Source: Bog-473 sp963744935
Lineage (GTDB): Bacteria; Actinomycetota; Acidimicrobiia; Acidimicrobiales; RAAP-2
Direction of reading: 5' to 3'
Assembly (NCBI GenBank): GCA_963744935.1
Contig: CAVUVM010000004.1
Location: forward strand, 186,001-250,000
Length of the DNA stretch: 64,000 nt
Position 1 is the first letter of the stretch; each line of letters opens with the position of its first letter. The notes under the pieces are model-generated. The model saw only the letters and a program-made list of their open reading frames with translations. It had not been told where the DNA came from and did no database searches. Position numbers and translations under genes: made by a program. This document shows, one piece after another, positions 43,803-52,363 of the stretch.

Positions 43803-43840
43803 CCGGCGGGGGCGGCTGAACCCGACGCCGCCCCCGCCGG
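43803..43840. terminator. Perfect 14-bp inverted repeat between convergent genes
   Basis: ccggcgggggcggc and its exact complement flank a 10-base loop, 25 bp before the end of the glyoxalase-fold gene. The structure works on both strands, and the flanking genes converge here, so a bidirectional terminator is likely. The rest of the 43548-43864 gap (317 bp) shows the other hairpin at 43654-43689 and no gene. Confidence 0.6.
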
Positions 43841-43864
43841 TGTCTCCTTCCACGGTCCCCCGCT

Positions 43865-44230
43865 TCACTCCTCGACCAGCTCGATCCGGTTCCCGAACGG
43901 GTCGTCGACGTAGGCCCCCCGCCCCGCCTCGGCGTCGGGGTTCGGCCGCACCGCGATCCCGGCGGCCTCGAACGCTGCGACCAGGGCGGGCAGCCCGCGG
44001 ACCACGAAGGCCGGGTGGGCCTTGCGAGCCGGACGGAAGTCCTCCTCCACGCCGAGATGCACCGCGGTCGCGCCGCGGGTGAACCAGCAACCGCCCCGCG
44101 AGGCGAGCGCCTCGGGCTTGGGCACACGCGCCAAGCCGAGAAGACCGGCGTAGAAGGCCTCGGCCTCGTCCTCGCGGCCCGGTGGCATGGCCAGCTGCAC
44201 GTGGTCGAGACGGACGATCTCGAAGCTCAT
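43865..44230 (-). CDS. Glyoxalase/bleomycin-resistance fold (VOC) protein
   Basis: A 121-residue single-module vicinal oxygen chelate protein. It starts FEIVRLDHVQLAMPPG, with the first metal His in DHVQL, then EAFYAGLLGLARVPKP, GGCWFTRGATAVHLGV and GRGAYVDDPFGNRIELVE, with the terminal Glu ligand in IELVE. The length and ligand pattern fit the short actinobacterial VOC proteins whose substrate is unknown. It is convergent with the histidine kinase and divergent from bS22. Confidence 0.88.
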   Translation of the reverse strand: MSFEIVRLDHVQLAMPPGREDEAEAFYAGLLGLARVPKPEALASRGGCWFTRGATAVHLGVEEDFRPARKAHPAFVVRGLPALVAAFEAAGIAVRPNPDAEAGRGAYVDDPFGNRIELVEE

Positions 44231-44296
44231 TGGTGCCTCCTCGCGCCGGGAGCGACCTGGCAGTCAGTCCCCCAGACCGCTAGCCTGCCGCACGAC

Positions 44297-44395
44297 ATGG
44301 GATCGCTGATCAAAAAGCGCCGCAAGCGGATGCGCAAGAAGAAGCACAAGAAGATGCTGAAGGCGACCCGCTGGCAGCGCCGGGCGGGCAAGTAG
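44297..44395 (+). CDS. Small ribosomal protein bS22 (AURKAIP1/COX24 domain)
   Basis: A 32-residue very basic peptide, MGSLIKKRRKRMRKKKHKKM then LKATRWQRRAGK. It matches the actinobacterial 33-residue 30S protein bS22, as described for mycobacteria, with the same GS-[VL]-[VI]KKRRKRM start and the KKH-K pattern. The codon layout from ATG 44297 to TAG 44395 is clean. It stands alone between the VOC gene (other strand) and ispE (other strand). Gene predictors often miss it because of its length. Confidence 0.9.
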   Translation: MGSLIKKRRKRMRKKKHKKMLKATRWQRRAGK

Positions 44396-44463
44396 CGCAC
44401 GAATCACCCGCCGGCGCCCGTGCCCCGGCTGCCGGCCTGTTGCCCGAACCCCCCCTCGCTCCT

Positions 44464-45234
44464 TCAGTCCCCTTTCCAGTCCCCCGGGACGGTGCGCGCC
44501 CTGAGCAGCCGTCCGGCCTGGTCCCCCAGCTCCAGCTCGGCCACCGAGGCCGTACCCGCCTCCGCCGGGCCTCCTTCGACGAACCAGGTGGACCCGCTGC
44601 CGGTGAGGATCGGCTCGATGCCGCTCAGCTCGCCCAGCGCGTCCCGCCAGGCGGCCAGGCGGGGCTCGACCGCCAACGCAGCAGCTGCCAGCTCGTTGGG
44701 CGCATCGTGGGAGGGGTCCTCGTCCCAGGCCCGGTACACCGCCGCGGTGTCGACCCCGAAGGGCGGGAGGAGCAGCAGGTAGTCGCGCGACTCGAAGGGG
44801 AGCGGCGTGACGCGCTCACCAATTCCTTCGACCCTCGCCCGGCCGCCCACCGCGCAGAAGGGGACGTCTGCGCCCAGGCCCGCCGCCACCGAGGCGTCGG
44901 CGCAGCCCGCCCAGCGCAGGACGGCCGCGGCGTCGGCCGAGCCGCCCCCGAGCCCGCCACCGAGCGGGATCCGCTTCGTCAGGCGAACCGACGCCCGTCG
45001 CCCGCACGCGTGCAGCGCCCTGACCACGAGGTTTTCCGCGGCGGCCGGCAGCTCGTCGGCGCGTGTCCCGGGCTCGGCCTCGACGACGAAGCCCGCACCG
45101 GTCTCGTCGAAGGTGAGCTCGTCGGCCAGGCTCAGCGTGACCATCTCCGCGTCGAGCTCGTGATAGCCATCGGGGCGCACCCCGCGCACCCGCAAGGACA
45201 CCGTCAGCTTGGCGGGTGCCAGGAGCCGTCTCAC
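44464..45234 (-). CDS. ispE: 4-diphosphocytidyl-2-C-methyl-D-erythritol kinase (IspE)
   Basis: Phosphorylates CDP-methylerythritol in the MEP isoprenoid pathway. The 256-residue GHMP kinase starts RRLLAPAKLTVSLRV, with the PAKL[TN] motif of the family, then GVRPDGYHELDAEMV. The ATP loop is RIPLGGGLGGGSADAAAV near residue 88 and the acidic residue in GLGADVPFC follows. GSGSTWFV is the third motif. GTG 45234 is chosen since it overlaps the rsmA stop by 4 bp (GTGA). At 256 residues it is somewhat shorter than typical IspE, but complete. Its presence implies that the host uses the MEP pathway. Confidence 0.93.
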   Translation of the reverse strand: MRRLLAPAKLTVSLRVRGVRPDGYHELDAEMVTLSLADELTFDETGAGFVVEAEPGTRADELPAAAENLVVRALHACGRRASVRLTKRIPLGGGLGGGSADAAAVLRWAGCADASVAAGLGADVPFCAVGGRARVEGIGERVTPLPFESRDYLLLLPPFGVDTAAVYRAWDEDPSHDAPNELAAAALAVEPRLAAWRDALGELSGIEPILTGSGSTWFVEGGPAEAGTASVAELELGDQAGRLLRARTVPGDWKGD

Positions 45235-46052
45235 AGCGCCGCCAGCCTGCCCCACTCGGCCACGCCGAGCTCCTCGGCCCGCGCGTCGGGCCGTACGCCC
45301 GCGCGCTCGAAGGCGTGGGGGTCGACGACGCCGGCGAGGGACCGCCGCAGCATCTTGCGCCGTTGGGCGAAGCCGGCCCGCACCACGGTGTCCAGCCGTT
45401 CGTAGGAGACGAGCGCGGGATCGACGGCAGGCACGGCCAGGCGCTCCAGGCGGACCAGCACCGACTCGACACGGGGCCGCGGGATGAACACCGACGCCGG
45501 GACCCGGCCGACCACCTCGGAGCGAGCGAAGTAGGCGACGCGCACGGACACGGCGCCGTAGGCCGCCTGCCCCGGGCTCGCCGCCATCCGCTCGCCGACC
45601 TCCCGCTGCACCATGACCAGCAGGTGGGCCACCGCAGGTACCTCGACCAGGGTCCGCAATACGAGCGGCGTGGCGATGTTGTAGGGCAGGTTGGCCACCA
45701 GGTGCCAGGGCCCGGCACCCCGGTCCCCCAACAGCGTGGCCAGGTCGAGTGTCATGGCGTCGCCCTCGACGACCTCGACCCCGGCCGGTTCGACGACCGA
45801 GCGCAGGACGGGCACGACGTGGCGGTCGGTCTCGACCGCCACCACCGTGGCCCCCGTCTCGGCCAGGGCCAGGGTCAAGGAGCCGAGCCCAGCGCCGATC
45901 TCGAGGACCCGGGAGCCCGTCGCGGCACCGGAGAGCCGGGCAATCCGGCGCACGGTGTTGGCATCGGCGACGAAGTTCTGTCCGAGCGCCCTGCTCGGCC
46001 GGATCCCGTGGGCCGACAGCAGCTGGGCGATGTCGGCGCCGGAGAGGGTCAC
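45231..46052 (-). CDS. rsmA: 16S rRNA dimethyladenosine transferase (RsmA/KsgA)
   Basis: Dimethylates two adjacent adenines in helix 45 of 16S rRNA. From GTG 46052 the protein has 273 residues. ALGQNFVADANTVRRIARL near residue 20 is the KsgA signature, VLEIGAGLGSLTLALAETG is motif I, AVETDRHVVPVL motif II, and LVANLPYNIATPLVLRTL near residue 115 is the NLPY catalytic loop. The C-terminal part (QRRKMLRRSL) contacts RNA. The longer open frame upstream is antisense-like. It overlaps rlpA by 4 bp at its start and ispE by 4 bp at its end, so the three are tightly coupled. Confidence 0.95.
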   Translation of the reverse strand: MTLSGADIAQLLSAHGIRPSRALGQNFVADANTVRRIARLSGAATGSRVLEIGAGLGSLTLALAETGATVVAVETDRHVVPVLRSVVEPAGVEVVEGDAMTLDLATLLGDRGAGPWHLVANLPYNIATPLVLRTLVEVPAVAHLLVMVQREVGERMAASPGQAAYGAVSVRVAYFARSEVVGRVPASVFIPRPRVESVLVRLERLAVPAVDPALVSYERLDTVVRAGFAQRRKMLRRSLAGVVDPHAFERAGVRPDARAEELGVAEWGRLAAL

Positions 46053-46699
46053 CAGAAGATTGTGACTTCCACCACTCCCTGGCTCGGGTCTGCGATCTGT
46101 GAGAAGCCCTCGGGCGACATGTCGACGACCCGCGGGTAGCCCGCGGCCTCGCGGTCGTCGACGGTGCACGTCGTCGACACCCCCGTGGCGTCGTTGGTCA
46201 CGGTGAGCACCGTGCCGAAGGGAAGCGTCGGGCTCGCGCAGTAACCTTCCGGCGCTTCGGGGTACCACGTGGCATCGCCCTGCTCACTGTTCGTCGGCGC
46301 CGGCGGCGCGGTCGTCGTTGTCGTGGGCGGCGGAGGTGGCGCCGTCGTCGTGGTCGTGGGCGGCGGAGGTGGCGCCGTCGTCGTGGTCGTCGTTGTCGGT
46401 GCGGGCGCCGTGGTCGAGGTGGTCGACGACGTCGTCGAGGGCGCAGGCGCTCGATACGCCACGAGGTGCGACCGCAGGCTCACACCGTCACGACGTGAAC
46501 CCGCTGCACCGCTCGCGTGCGCGGCGTGCAGGCCGTGCATCGTGCGGGTCGCGCTTTGCGTGCGCGACGCGGTGGCCGACGAGTTCTGCAACAACAGGAG
46601 AGGCGCGCCGAAGAGTACGCCGCAAATGACTGCAGCGACGCCCAGGCGCCTCCCCCCAGTGCTCTGGTTCCGCAGGGCTCCACCCTTCTCCGGGGACAC
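46049..46699 (-). CDS. Exported RlpA-like double-psi beta-barrel protein
   Basis: Occupies the place where many actinobacteria have rpfB between tatD and ksgA. A signal/anchor near residues 16-36 (RRLGVAAVICGVLFGAPLLLL) is followed by an extended Thr/Pro-rich linker (APPPPPTTTTT repeats), then a DPBB domain of about 85 residues: GDATWYPEAPEGYCASPTLPFG, LTVTNDATGV and TVDDREAAGYPRVVDMS with the Asp-Asp of RlpA. RlpA enzymes act on denuded glycan strands, but whether this one is catalytic is unsure. GTG 46699 is preferred because it puts the anchor close to the N-terminus; GTG 46819 would add 40 odd residues. Confidence 0.78.
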   Translation of the reverse strand: MSPEKGGALRNQSTGGRRLGVAAVICGVLFGAPLLLLQNSSATASRTQSATRTMHGLHAAHASGAAGSRRDGVSLRSHLVAYRAPAPSTTSSTTSTTAPAPTTTTTTTAPPPPPTTTTTAPPPPPTTTTTAPPAPTNSEQGDATWYPEAPEGYCASPTLPFGTVLTVTNDATGVSTTCTVDDREAAGYPRVVDMSPEGFSQIADPSQGVVEVTIFW

Positions 46700-46809
46700 A
46701 GTGCACCCGCGCCGACACACGGGTGGCGAGGGGTTTCTGGAGAACTTAGATAACCAATCGCGGGGCCCGCAAACCAGGAAACCTGCGAAACGTTTTGCCG
46801 CTCTCTTTT

Positions 46810-46902
46810 CCCAGGTCACACACCCTGTTGTTCGCGATATTTAGGCAAACACCCAGTTCAGAGGCGCATTTTTTGCAAAAACTAGCTCAAACACCCAGGT
46901 CA
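46810..46902 (-). promoter_or_regulatory. Three repeats at 42-bp spacing upstream of rlpA
   Basis: On the plus strand, cccaggtca starts at 46810, cccagttca at 46852 and cccaggtca at 46894. The last two are preceded by caaaca, giving 15-bp copies. The spacing is exactly 42 bp each time, four turns of B-DNA, so the sites fall on one face. The stretch is AT-richer than its surroundings and lies between the tatD stop and rlpA. An activator or repressor array is inferred; no factor is known. Confidence 0.5.
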
Positions 46903-46936
46903 CGAGGTTCTCGTATTACACACAACAGCACGTGCA

Positions 46937-47767
<831 letters not shown>

Positions 47768-47768
47768 C

Positions 47769-49322
47769 TCAGGACTTGCGCCGGGGGAACAGCGGATCGC
47801 CCTTCACGACCGCTGTCCCGCCCCCATACCCTCCCCACAGCGCGGCGCCGGGCAGGAGCGCCGCGTTGGGGTCGCCCAAGAGGCCGATGCGGCGCCAGAC
47901 CTCCAGCGCCGTGGACGGCATCGCCGGCGCGATGAGCACGGCCACGATGCGGAGCACTTCGAGCGCGTCGCCGAGCACGACGTCGACCGCGGGCCCGGGA
48001 TCCATCTTCCAGGGTTCGGCTGCTTCGAGCTCCACGTTGGCAGCACCGATGAGGCGCCACGTTTCCTCGAGCGCCTCGTGCGGCGCCCAGCGCGCCCAGG
48101 CCGCCGTGGCGGACTCGAGCACCCCGGCCGCGACTGTGGCCAGCGAGCTCCCCGGCGCACAGGCCGGGCCTATGCCGCCGCACTTCGAGTGCACCACGGT
48201 GGTCACGCGCGACACCAGGTTGCCCAGGTTGTTGGCCAGGTCCGCGTTGTAGCGGGCCACGATCCCCTCATAGGAGAAGTCACCGTCGCTCCCGAGCGGT
48301 ACGTCGCGCAGCAGGTTATAGCGCAGCGGGTCTACGCCGAAGTCGTCGGCCAGGGCGAGCGGCGAGACGTCGCCGATCCGCACCGGCATGGCGTCGTCGC
48401 CCTCGCCGGCGACGCCCGCCGCGATCATGGTCTTGCCCAGCTTCTGGCCGCCCATCAACAGGTAGCCGTGCACGAAGATCTCCTCCGGCGGCTCGATCCC
48501 GGCCGCCATGCACATGGCCGGCCACCACACGCAGTGAAACTTCAAGATGTCTTTGCCGATGAGGTGGTGCGCGCCACCCCAGCGGGTCTCGAACACGCCT
48601 TGGTCGTCACCGAAGCCGGCCACAGTCAGGTAGTTGATCAGCGCGTCGTACCAGACGTAGAAGACGTGGCCGCTGTCCCAGGGCACCGGGACGCCCCAGG
48701 TGAACGAGGTTCGCGTGATGGACACGTCGCGCAGGCCGCCGCGGATGAAGCCCAGGGCCTCGTTGCGCTTGGAGACGGGCCGGACGAAATCAGGGTGGCT
48801 GGCGTAGTACTCGAGGAGGCGGTCTTCGAAGGCGCTCAGCTTGAAGAAGTAGTTGTCCTCCTCCATCTCGATGACCGGTCGGCCGTGCACCGGGCACAGC
48901 CCGTCGACCAGCTGGTCCTCGGTGTAGTAGTCCTCGCACGCCACGCAGTAGAGGCCCGAATACGTGGCCAGCTCAATGAAGCCGTTGTCGTAGACGCGTT
49001 GGAGGAACTGCTGCACCACGGCGTAGTGCCTCGGCTCGGTGGTCCGGATGAAGTCGTCGTAGGCGATGTCGAGACGCCGCCACGCCTCGACGAAGCGAGC
49101 CGAGGTCCGATCCGTCCACTCCTTGGGGGTCATCCCGTTGGCCTCGGCGGCCTCCACGATCTTGGCGCCGTGCTCGTCGGTCCCGGTCATGAACCAGACG
49201 TCATCCCCGAGCAGCCGGTGCCAGCGCGCCAGCGCGTCGGCGTTCACCGTCGTGTACGCCGTGCCCACGTGCGGCGCGTCGTTGACGTAGTAGATCGGCG
49301 TCGTCAGGTAGTAGGGAGGCAC
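47769..49322 (-). CDS. metG: Methionyl-tRNA synthetase
   Basis: Charges tRNA-Met. The start is GTG 49322 (PPYYLTTPIYYVND), giving 517 residues without the C-terminal tRNA-binding domain. The HIGH-type motif is APHVGTAYTT. The zinc-knuckle region is CVACEDYYTEDQLVDGLC followed by PVHGR. The KMSKS position reads QKLGKT, keeping both lysines but changing the rest, and about a dozen extra residues (IAAGVAGEGDDAMP) follow before GVDPLRYNLLRD. NNLGNLVSRV starts the anticodon-binding helices. It is the first gene of the metG-tatD-rlpA-rsmA-ispE run. Confidence 0.94.
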   Translation of the reverse strand: MPPYYLTTPIYYVNDAPHVGTAYTTVNADALARWHRLLGDDVWFMTGTDEHGAKIVEAAEANGMTPKEWTDRTSARFVEAWRRLDIAYDDFIRTTEPRHYAVVQQFLQRVYDNGFIELATYSGLYCVACEDYYTEDQLVDGLCPVHGRPVIEMEEDNYFFKLSAFEDRLLEYYASHPDFVRPVSKRNEALGFIRGGLRDVSITRTSFTWGVPVPWDSGHVFYVWYDALINYLTVAGFGDDQGVFETRWGGAHHLIGKDILKFHCVWWPAMCMAAGIEPPEEIFVHGYLLMGGQKLGKTMIAAGVAGEGDDAMPVRIGDVSPLALADDFGVDPLRYNLLRDVPLGSDGDFSYEGIVARYNADLANNLGNLVSRVTTVVHSKCGGIGPACAPGSSLATVAAGVLESATAAWARWAPHEALEETWRLIGAANVELEAAEPWKMDPGPAVDVVLGDALEVLRIVAVLIAPAMPSTALEVWRRIGLLGDPNAALLPGAALWGGYGGGTAVVKGDPLFPRRKS

Positions 49323-49368
49323 GGCCGGTAGCGTACCGGCGACGTCACGTTCGGCCGGACGGACGCGT

Positions 49369-50235
49369 TCACGCGTCACGCACCCGCAGCGCTGCCTCGT
49401 AGGCACGCCGCCGCGGCACGCCGAGCCGGACGGCCACGCGGTCGGCCACCTGGCGCGGGCCGGCGTCGGGGTCGTCGCCCAGCGCGGCCCGCACCGCCGC
49501 ATCCACCGCGGCGTCGTCCGCCGGATCGGGTGCAGGCGCGCCCTGCACCACCAGCACCACTTCGCCCCGCACCTCGCGCGCAGCGAACTCCTCCGCGGCG
49601 TCGGCCAGCGTGCCCCGCCAGACCTCCTCGTGCAGCTTGGTCAACTCGCGCACCACGGCGACACCGCGTTGCGGCTCGGCCCCGGCGAGCTCGGCCAACG
49701 TGGCGGCGATACGTCCCGGCGCCTCGAGGACGACCGTCGTGCGCTCGTCCGTCAAGAGCGCGGCCACGCGTTGGCGGCGCGCCGAGCCCTTGCGGGGCAA
49801 GAACCCCTCGACGGCGAAGCGGTCGGTGGCCAGCCCGCTCACGACGAGGGCGCCCAGCACCGACGAGGGACCGGGGACGGTGCTGACGATTTCGCCCGCC
49901 GACGCCAAGCGGGCGGCCACCAGGGCACCGGGGTCCGAGATCCCCGGCGTACCCGCGTCGCTCACCACCGCCACCGTGGCTCCGCCCGCCACCGCACTCG
50001 CTACGCGCTCGAGGCGGGCCGCCTCGTTGTGCCCGTGCAGCGAGAGCAAGCGGTCGCCTCCGGCTCCGCCCGCCGGGATCCCCGATGCGGAGAGAAGGGC
50101 CCGCGTGCGACGGGTGTCCTCGCAGCAGATCAGGTCGGCTGACTCGAGCACCTCACGTGCCCGTGGTGAGAGATCGTCGAGGTTCCCGATCGGCGTGGCC
50201 ACCAAGACGAGGCGGCCGCGCCCCGCCTCGCTCAA
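49369..50235 (-). CDS. rsmI: 16S rRNA 2'-O-methyltransferase RsmI
   Basis: Methylates C1402 ribose of 16S rRNA. The 288-residue length is usual. LVLVATPIGNLDDLSPRA opens it, ICCEDTRRTRALLS and LSLHGHNEA are substrate-loop segments, AVVSDAGTPGISDPG is the SAM loop near residue 90, and VPGPSSVLGALVVSGL follows, all of the tetrapyrrole-methylase fold. The C-terminal 45 residues are Asp/Ala-rich with a helix-turn region (RQVADRVAVRLGVPRRRAYE) common to this protein in actinobacteria. It overlaps the DUF192 gene by 4 bp and lies 46 bp upstream of metG. Confidence 0.95.
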   Translation of the reverse strand: MSEAGRGRLVLVATPIGNLDDLSPRAREVLESADLICCEDTRRTRALLSASGIPAGGAGGDRLLSLHGHNEAARLERVASAVAGGATVAVVSDAGTPGISDPGALVAARLASAGEIVSTVPGPSSVLGALVVSGLATDRFAVEGFLPRKGSARRQRVAALLTDERTTVVLEAPGRIAATLAELAGAEPQRGVAVVRELTKLHEEVWRGTLADAAEEFAAREVRGEVVLVVQGAPAPDPADDAAVDAAVRAALGDDPDAGPRQVADRVAVRLGVPRRRAYEAALRVRDA

Positions 50236-50594
50236 GGTCCGTCGCTGACGGCGCCGTTCGGCACCTCGCGCACCTCGAGTTGGTCGCCGACCCGCACCCC
50301 CCAGCGCTCGAGGGCGCCCGCCTCGGTCTCGACCGCGCTCCGGACGGTGCGCCCGCCCATCGCGAGGCGCCAGGGCTTGAGCCGGGCCACCCGCACCACG
50401 ACGCGGTCGCCCGAGAGGAAGGCCACGTCGATGGCGAACTTCATGCCCGCCGTGTGGACCGCACGGGCCCCTTCGAGATGGAGCGCCCCGTCGCAGCCGC
50501 TCCGGCCGCGCAGGGCACCGCGCTCGGCGGATGTTTCGGCCATCTCGAGCGCGCAGACCACGCCCCCGTCGCGGAGCAGCCAGCCGGACCGCAT
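50232..50594 (-). CDS. DUF192 protein
   Basis: A 120-residue protein of the DUF192 (YraM-like) family. The conserved core is LRGRSGCDGALHLEGARAVHTAGMKFAIDVAFL split by short loops, with VHTAGMKFAIDV near residue 47, and ends with GDQLEVREV. No signal peptide is seen, unlike many DUF192 proteins which are exported. Its function is not established. The gene stop overlaps the rsmI start by 4 bp, so the two are coupled and probably read from a promoter near 50595. Confidence 0.85.
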   Translation of the reverse strand: MRSGWLLRDGGVVCALEMAETSAERGALRGRSGCDGALHLEGARAVHTAGMKFAIDVAFLSGDRVVVRVARLKPWRLAMGGRTVRSAVETEAGALERWGVRVGDQLEVREVPNGAVSDGP

Positions 50595-50646
50595 TGGAGC
50601 GAGGCTACCGGACCCTCTCCGCCAGCCCGTCTAGACTCTCCCCCTT

Positions 50647-50730
50647 ATGTCGAAGCGAACGGTCAAGCGCAAGCTGCGCACCAAGAAAAAGGCCAACCAC
50701 GGCAAGAAGCCGAACTGCGGCCGCGGCTGA
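50647..50730 (+). CDS. Small ribosomal protein bL37
   Basis: A 27-residue, highly basic peptide, MSKRTVKRKLRTKKKANHGK then KPNCGRG, read from ATG 50647 to TGA 50730. It matches the actinobacterial 50S protein bL37 (24 residues in mycobacteria), sharing the KKxKANHGKxPN core. It adds three residues at the C-terminus, including a Cys. It is flanked by DUF192 and GDPD genes on the other strand, so it has its own promoter. It is easily missed at this length. Confidence 0.85.
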   Translation: MSKRTVKRKLRTKKKANHGKKPNCGRG

Positions 50731-50774
50731 CGCCGCCTGACCGAGGCTGAGCCGACCAGCGCGCCGCCGGCGAC

Positions 50775-51644
50775 TCAGCTGACTCTTTTCCCGTCCCAGG
50801 CAACGCCTCGGGCGGCCAGCACGCCGCACAGCGTGGTCGGCACGTCCGAGATGATCCCGTCCACGCCCAAGTCGAGCAGGCGCTCCATCGACTCGGCGTC
50901 GTTGACCGTCCACACGTGGACCGCCTTGCCGGCTCGGTGGGCCGCCGCGACGAAGCGCTCGTCGACCACGACGAGGTCGCCCCGGCGCTCGGGCACCTGG
51001 AAGGCCACGGCGGGCATCTCGGGCACGTCCTCCCCCGCCTGGACCGCCCGCCAGGCCTCTGCCGTCGCCACGGTGCCCGCCGAGGTCGGCACGGTAGGCG
51101 CGTGCCGGCGGAAGGCGTCGGTCGCCGGGTCGAGGAACGACGCCACGATCACGTCGTCGCCGCGGCCGAACTCGGCCAGCAGACGGGCCAGGGCCTCTTC
51201 GTAGGGCGCCACGACGGGCGCCGTCTGTTTGATGTCGAGGTTGAGCACCACGCCGGGGAAGCGCTCGAGCACCTCGCGCAAGGTGGCGATCCCGAACTCG
51301 CGATCGGCGGGGGCCCGGCCCCGGTACGGGTAGTCAGCCGCCGGGTGGCCCGGCGTCACATCGGCGCCGGGAATCCACCAGTACGAGAAGTCCATCTCGC
51401 GCAGCTCGGCGAGCGTGAACGAGGCGATGGTCCCGTGCGCAGCGGTGGTGCGGTCGACCGTGGCGTCGTGGCACACCACCAACTCCCCGTCGGCGGAGGC
51501 ATGCACATCGAGCTCAATGGCGGTGGCGCCCATCTCGAGCGCGTGGGAAATGGCATGGAGGGTCGACGACGGTGACTCCCATGCACCTCCTTGGTGGGCA
51601 TAGGCGGTCACCCTGCGCTCCAGCCACACCGAGTCCTGCCTCAC
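50775..51644 (-). CDS. Glycerophosphodiester phosphodiesterase (GDPD) family
   Basis: A 289-residue TIM-barrel enzyme that would split glycerophosphodiesters into an alcohol and glycerol-3-phosphate. The start motif AYAHQGGAWESPSSTL corresponds to the catalytic HRGG...EN; Arg is replaced by Gln here. IELDVHASADGELVVCHDATVDRTT near residue 43 supplies metal-binding Glu and Asp and the second catalytic His. LNLDIKQT and VWTVNDAESMERLLDLGVDGIISD follow. No signal peptide is seen, so it probably acts in the cytoplasm. The HRG-to-HQG change is worth noting. Confidence 0.88.
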   Translation of the reverse strand: MRQDSVWLERRVTAYAHQGGAWESPSSTLHAISHALEMGATAIELDVHASADGELVVCHDATVDRTTAAHGTIASFTLAELREMDFSYWWIPGADVTPGHPAADYPYRGRAPADREFGIATLREVLERFPGVVLNLDIKQTAPVVAPYEEALARLLAEFGRGDDVIVASFLDPATDAFRRHAPTVPTSAGTVATAEAWRAVQAGEDVPEMPAVAFQVPERRGDLVVVDERFVAAAHRAGKAVHVWTVNDAESMERLLDLGVDGIISDVPTTLCGVLAARGVAWDGKRVS

Positions 51645-51745
51645 GCGTCCGACGGTAACAGCAGCCCCTGGGCCGCAGAGCCGATGGTCGTGCGGCTACC
51701 AGGGCGAAACCAACACCTGGCGCGGTGGGCCTATCCTCGTCCGGC

Positions 51746-52363
51746 GTGCTCGACCACCTGCTCGTCGACGTCATCGGTACCATCCGCGCCTCGTTCGACC
51801 GGGCCCTGCTCCAACGCCAGGCCGTCGAGGAGCGCTTCCAGGTCGACGTGTTCTTGGGGGACGTCTCGTGGGAGACCTCCTACAGCCTCCCGGGCGAGGA
51901 GCAGCCGCCCCGCGTCCGCGCCGACGTCTCGGTGGACTGGCCGACGTGGAGCCAGACGGCCTACCGCAGCTGGTCGATCGGCGAGCCGCCCGACGAGCTG
52001 CCCGAGGTCGTGATCGAGGTGGCCCTCCGCGTCCAGCGCATGGCCGAGGCACCCGACACCGAGAAAGTCATGGCGGCCCTCCCCGCCGCCGGCCCGCTGG
52101 CCGAACCCATGGACCTGGTCCGCACCGCCACGACCATCGAGCAGGTCCGCACCGACACCGACGGGATGGACGGCGACGCGGCCAACCGCTGGGCAGCCGA
52201 GGCGACCTACGAGGGCTCCATCCGCTTCAGCGAGCAGCAGCTCGAGGACACGTCGACCATCAAGCCCGTCTTCGACGATCTCACCCGCTGGATCGCCTCC
52301 ACGCTGATCACCCTGGCCGACCTCCCCTTCACCTTCCTGCCCCCCGGGGAGGACGACACCTGA
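51746..52363 (+). CDS. Conserved hypothetical protein, upstream of SCO1-like lipoprotein
   Basis: A 205-residue protein, no family recognised. It begins LDHLLVDVIGTIRASFDRALLQRQ and has a segment of beta-like sequence (RVRADVSVDWPTWSQ), then a helical C-terminal half (LEDTSTIKPVFDDLTRWIASTL). There are no transmembrane segments or signal peptide. GTG 51746 is taken as start; GTG 51725 would add seven residues. It is coupled to the SCO1-like gene by a 4-bp overlap (the latter's CTG start lies in its stop). Function unknown. Confidence 0.65.
   Translation: MLDHLLVDVIGTIRASFDRALLQRQAVEERFQVDVFLGDVSWETSYSLPGEEQPPRVRADVSVDWPTWSQTAYRSWSIGEPPDELPEVVIEVALRVQRMAEAPDTEKVMAALPAAGPLAEPMDLVRTATTIEQVRTDTDGMDGDAANRWAAEATYEGSIRFSEQQLEDTSTIKPVFDDLTRWIASTLITLADLPFTFLPPGEDDT

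Noticed and set aside
46700..46936. c-di-AMP (ydaO-type) riboswitch upstream of a wall-hydrolase-like gene
   Set aside because: Such riboswitches precede rpf and NlpC genes in actinobacteria, but I could not find the conserved ydaO core elements; only direct repeats and a short hairpin are visible.
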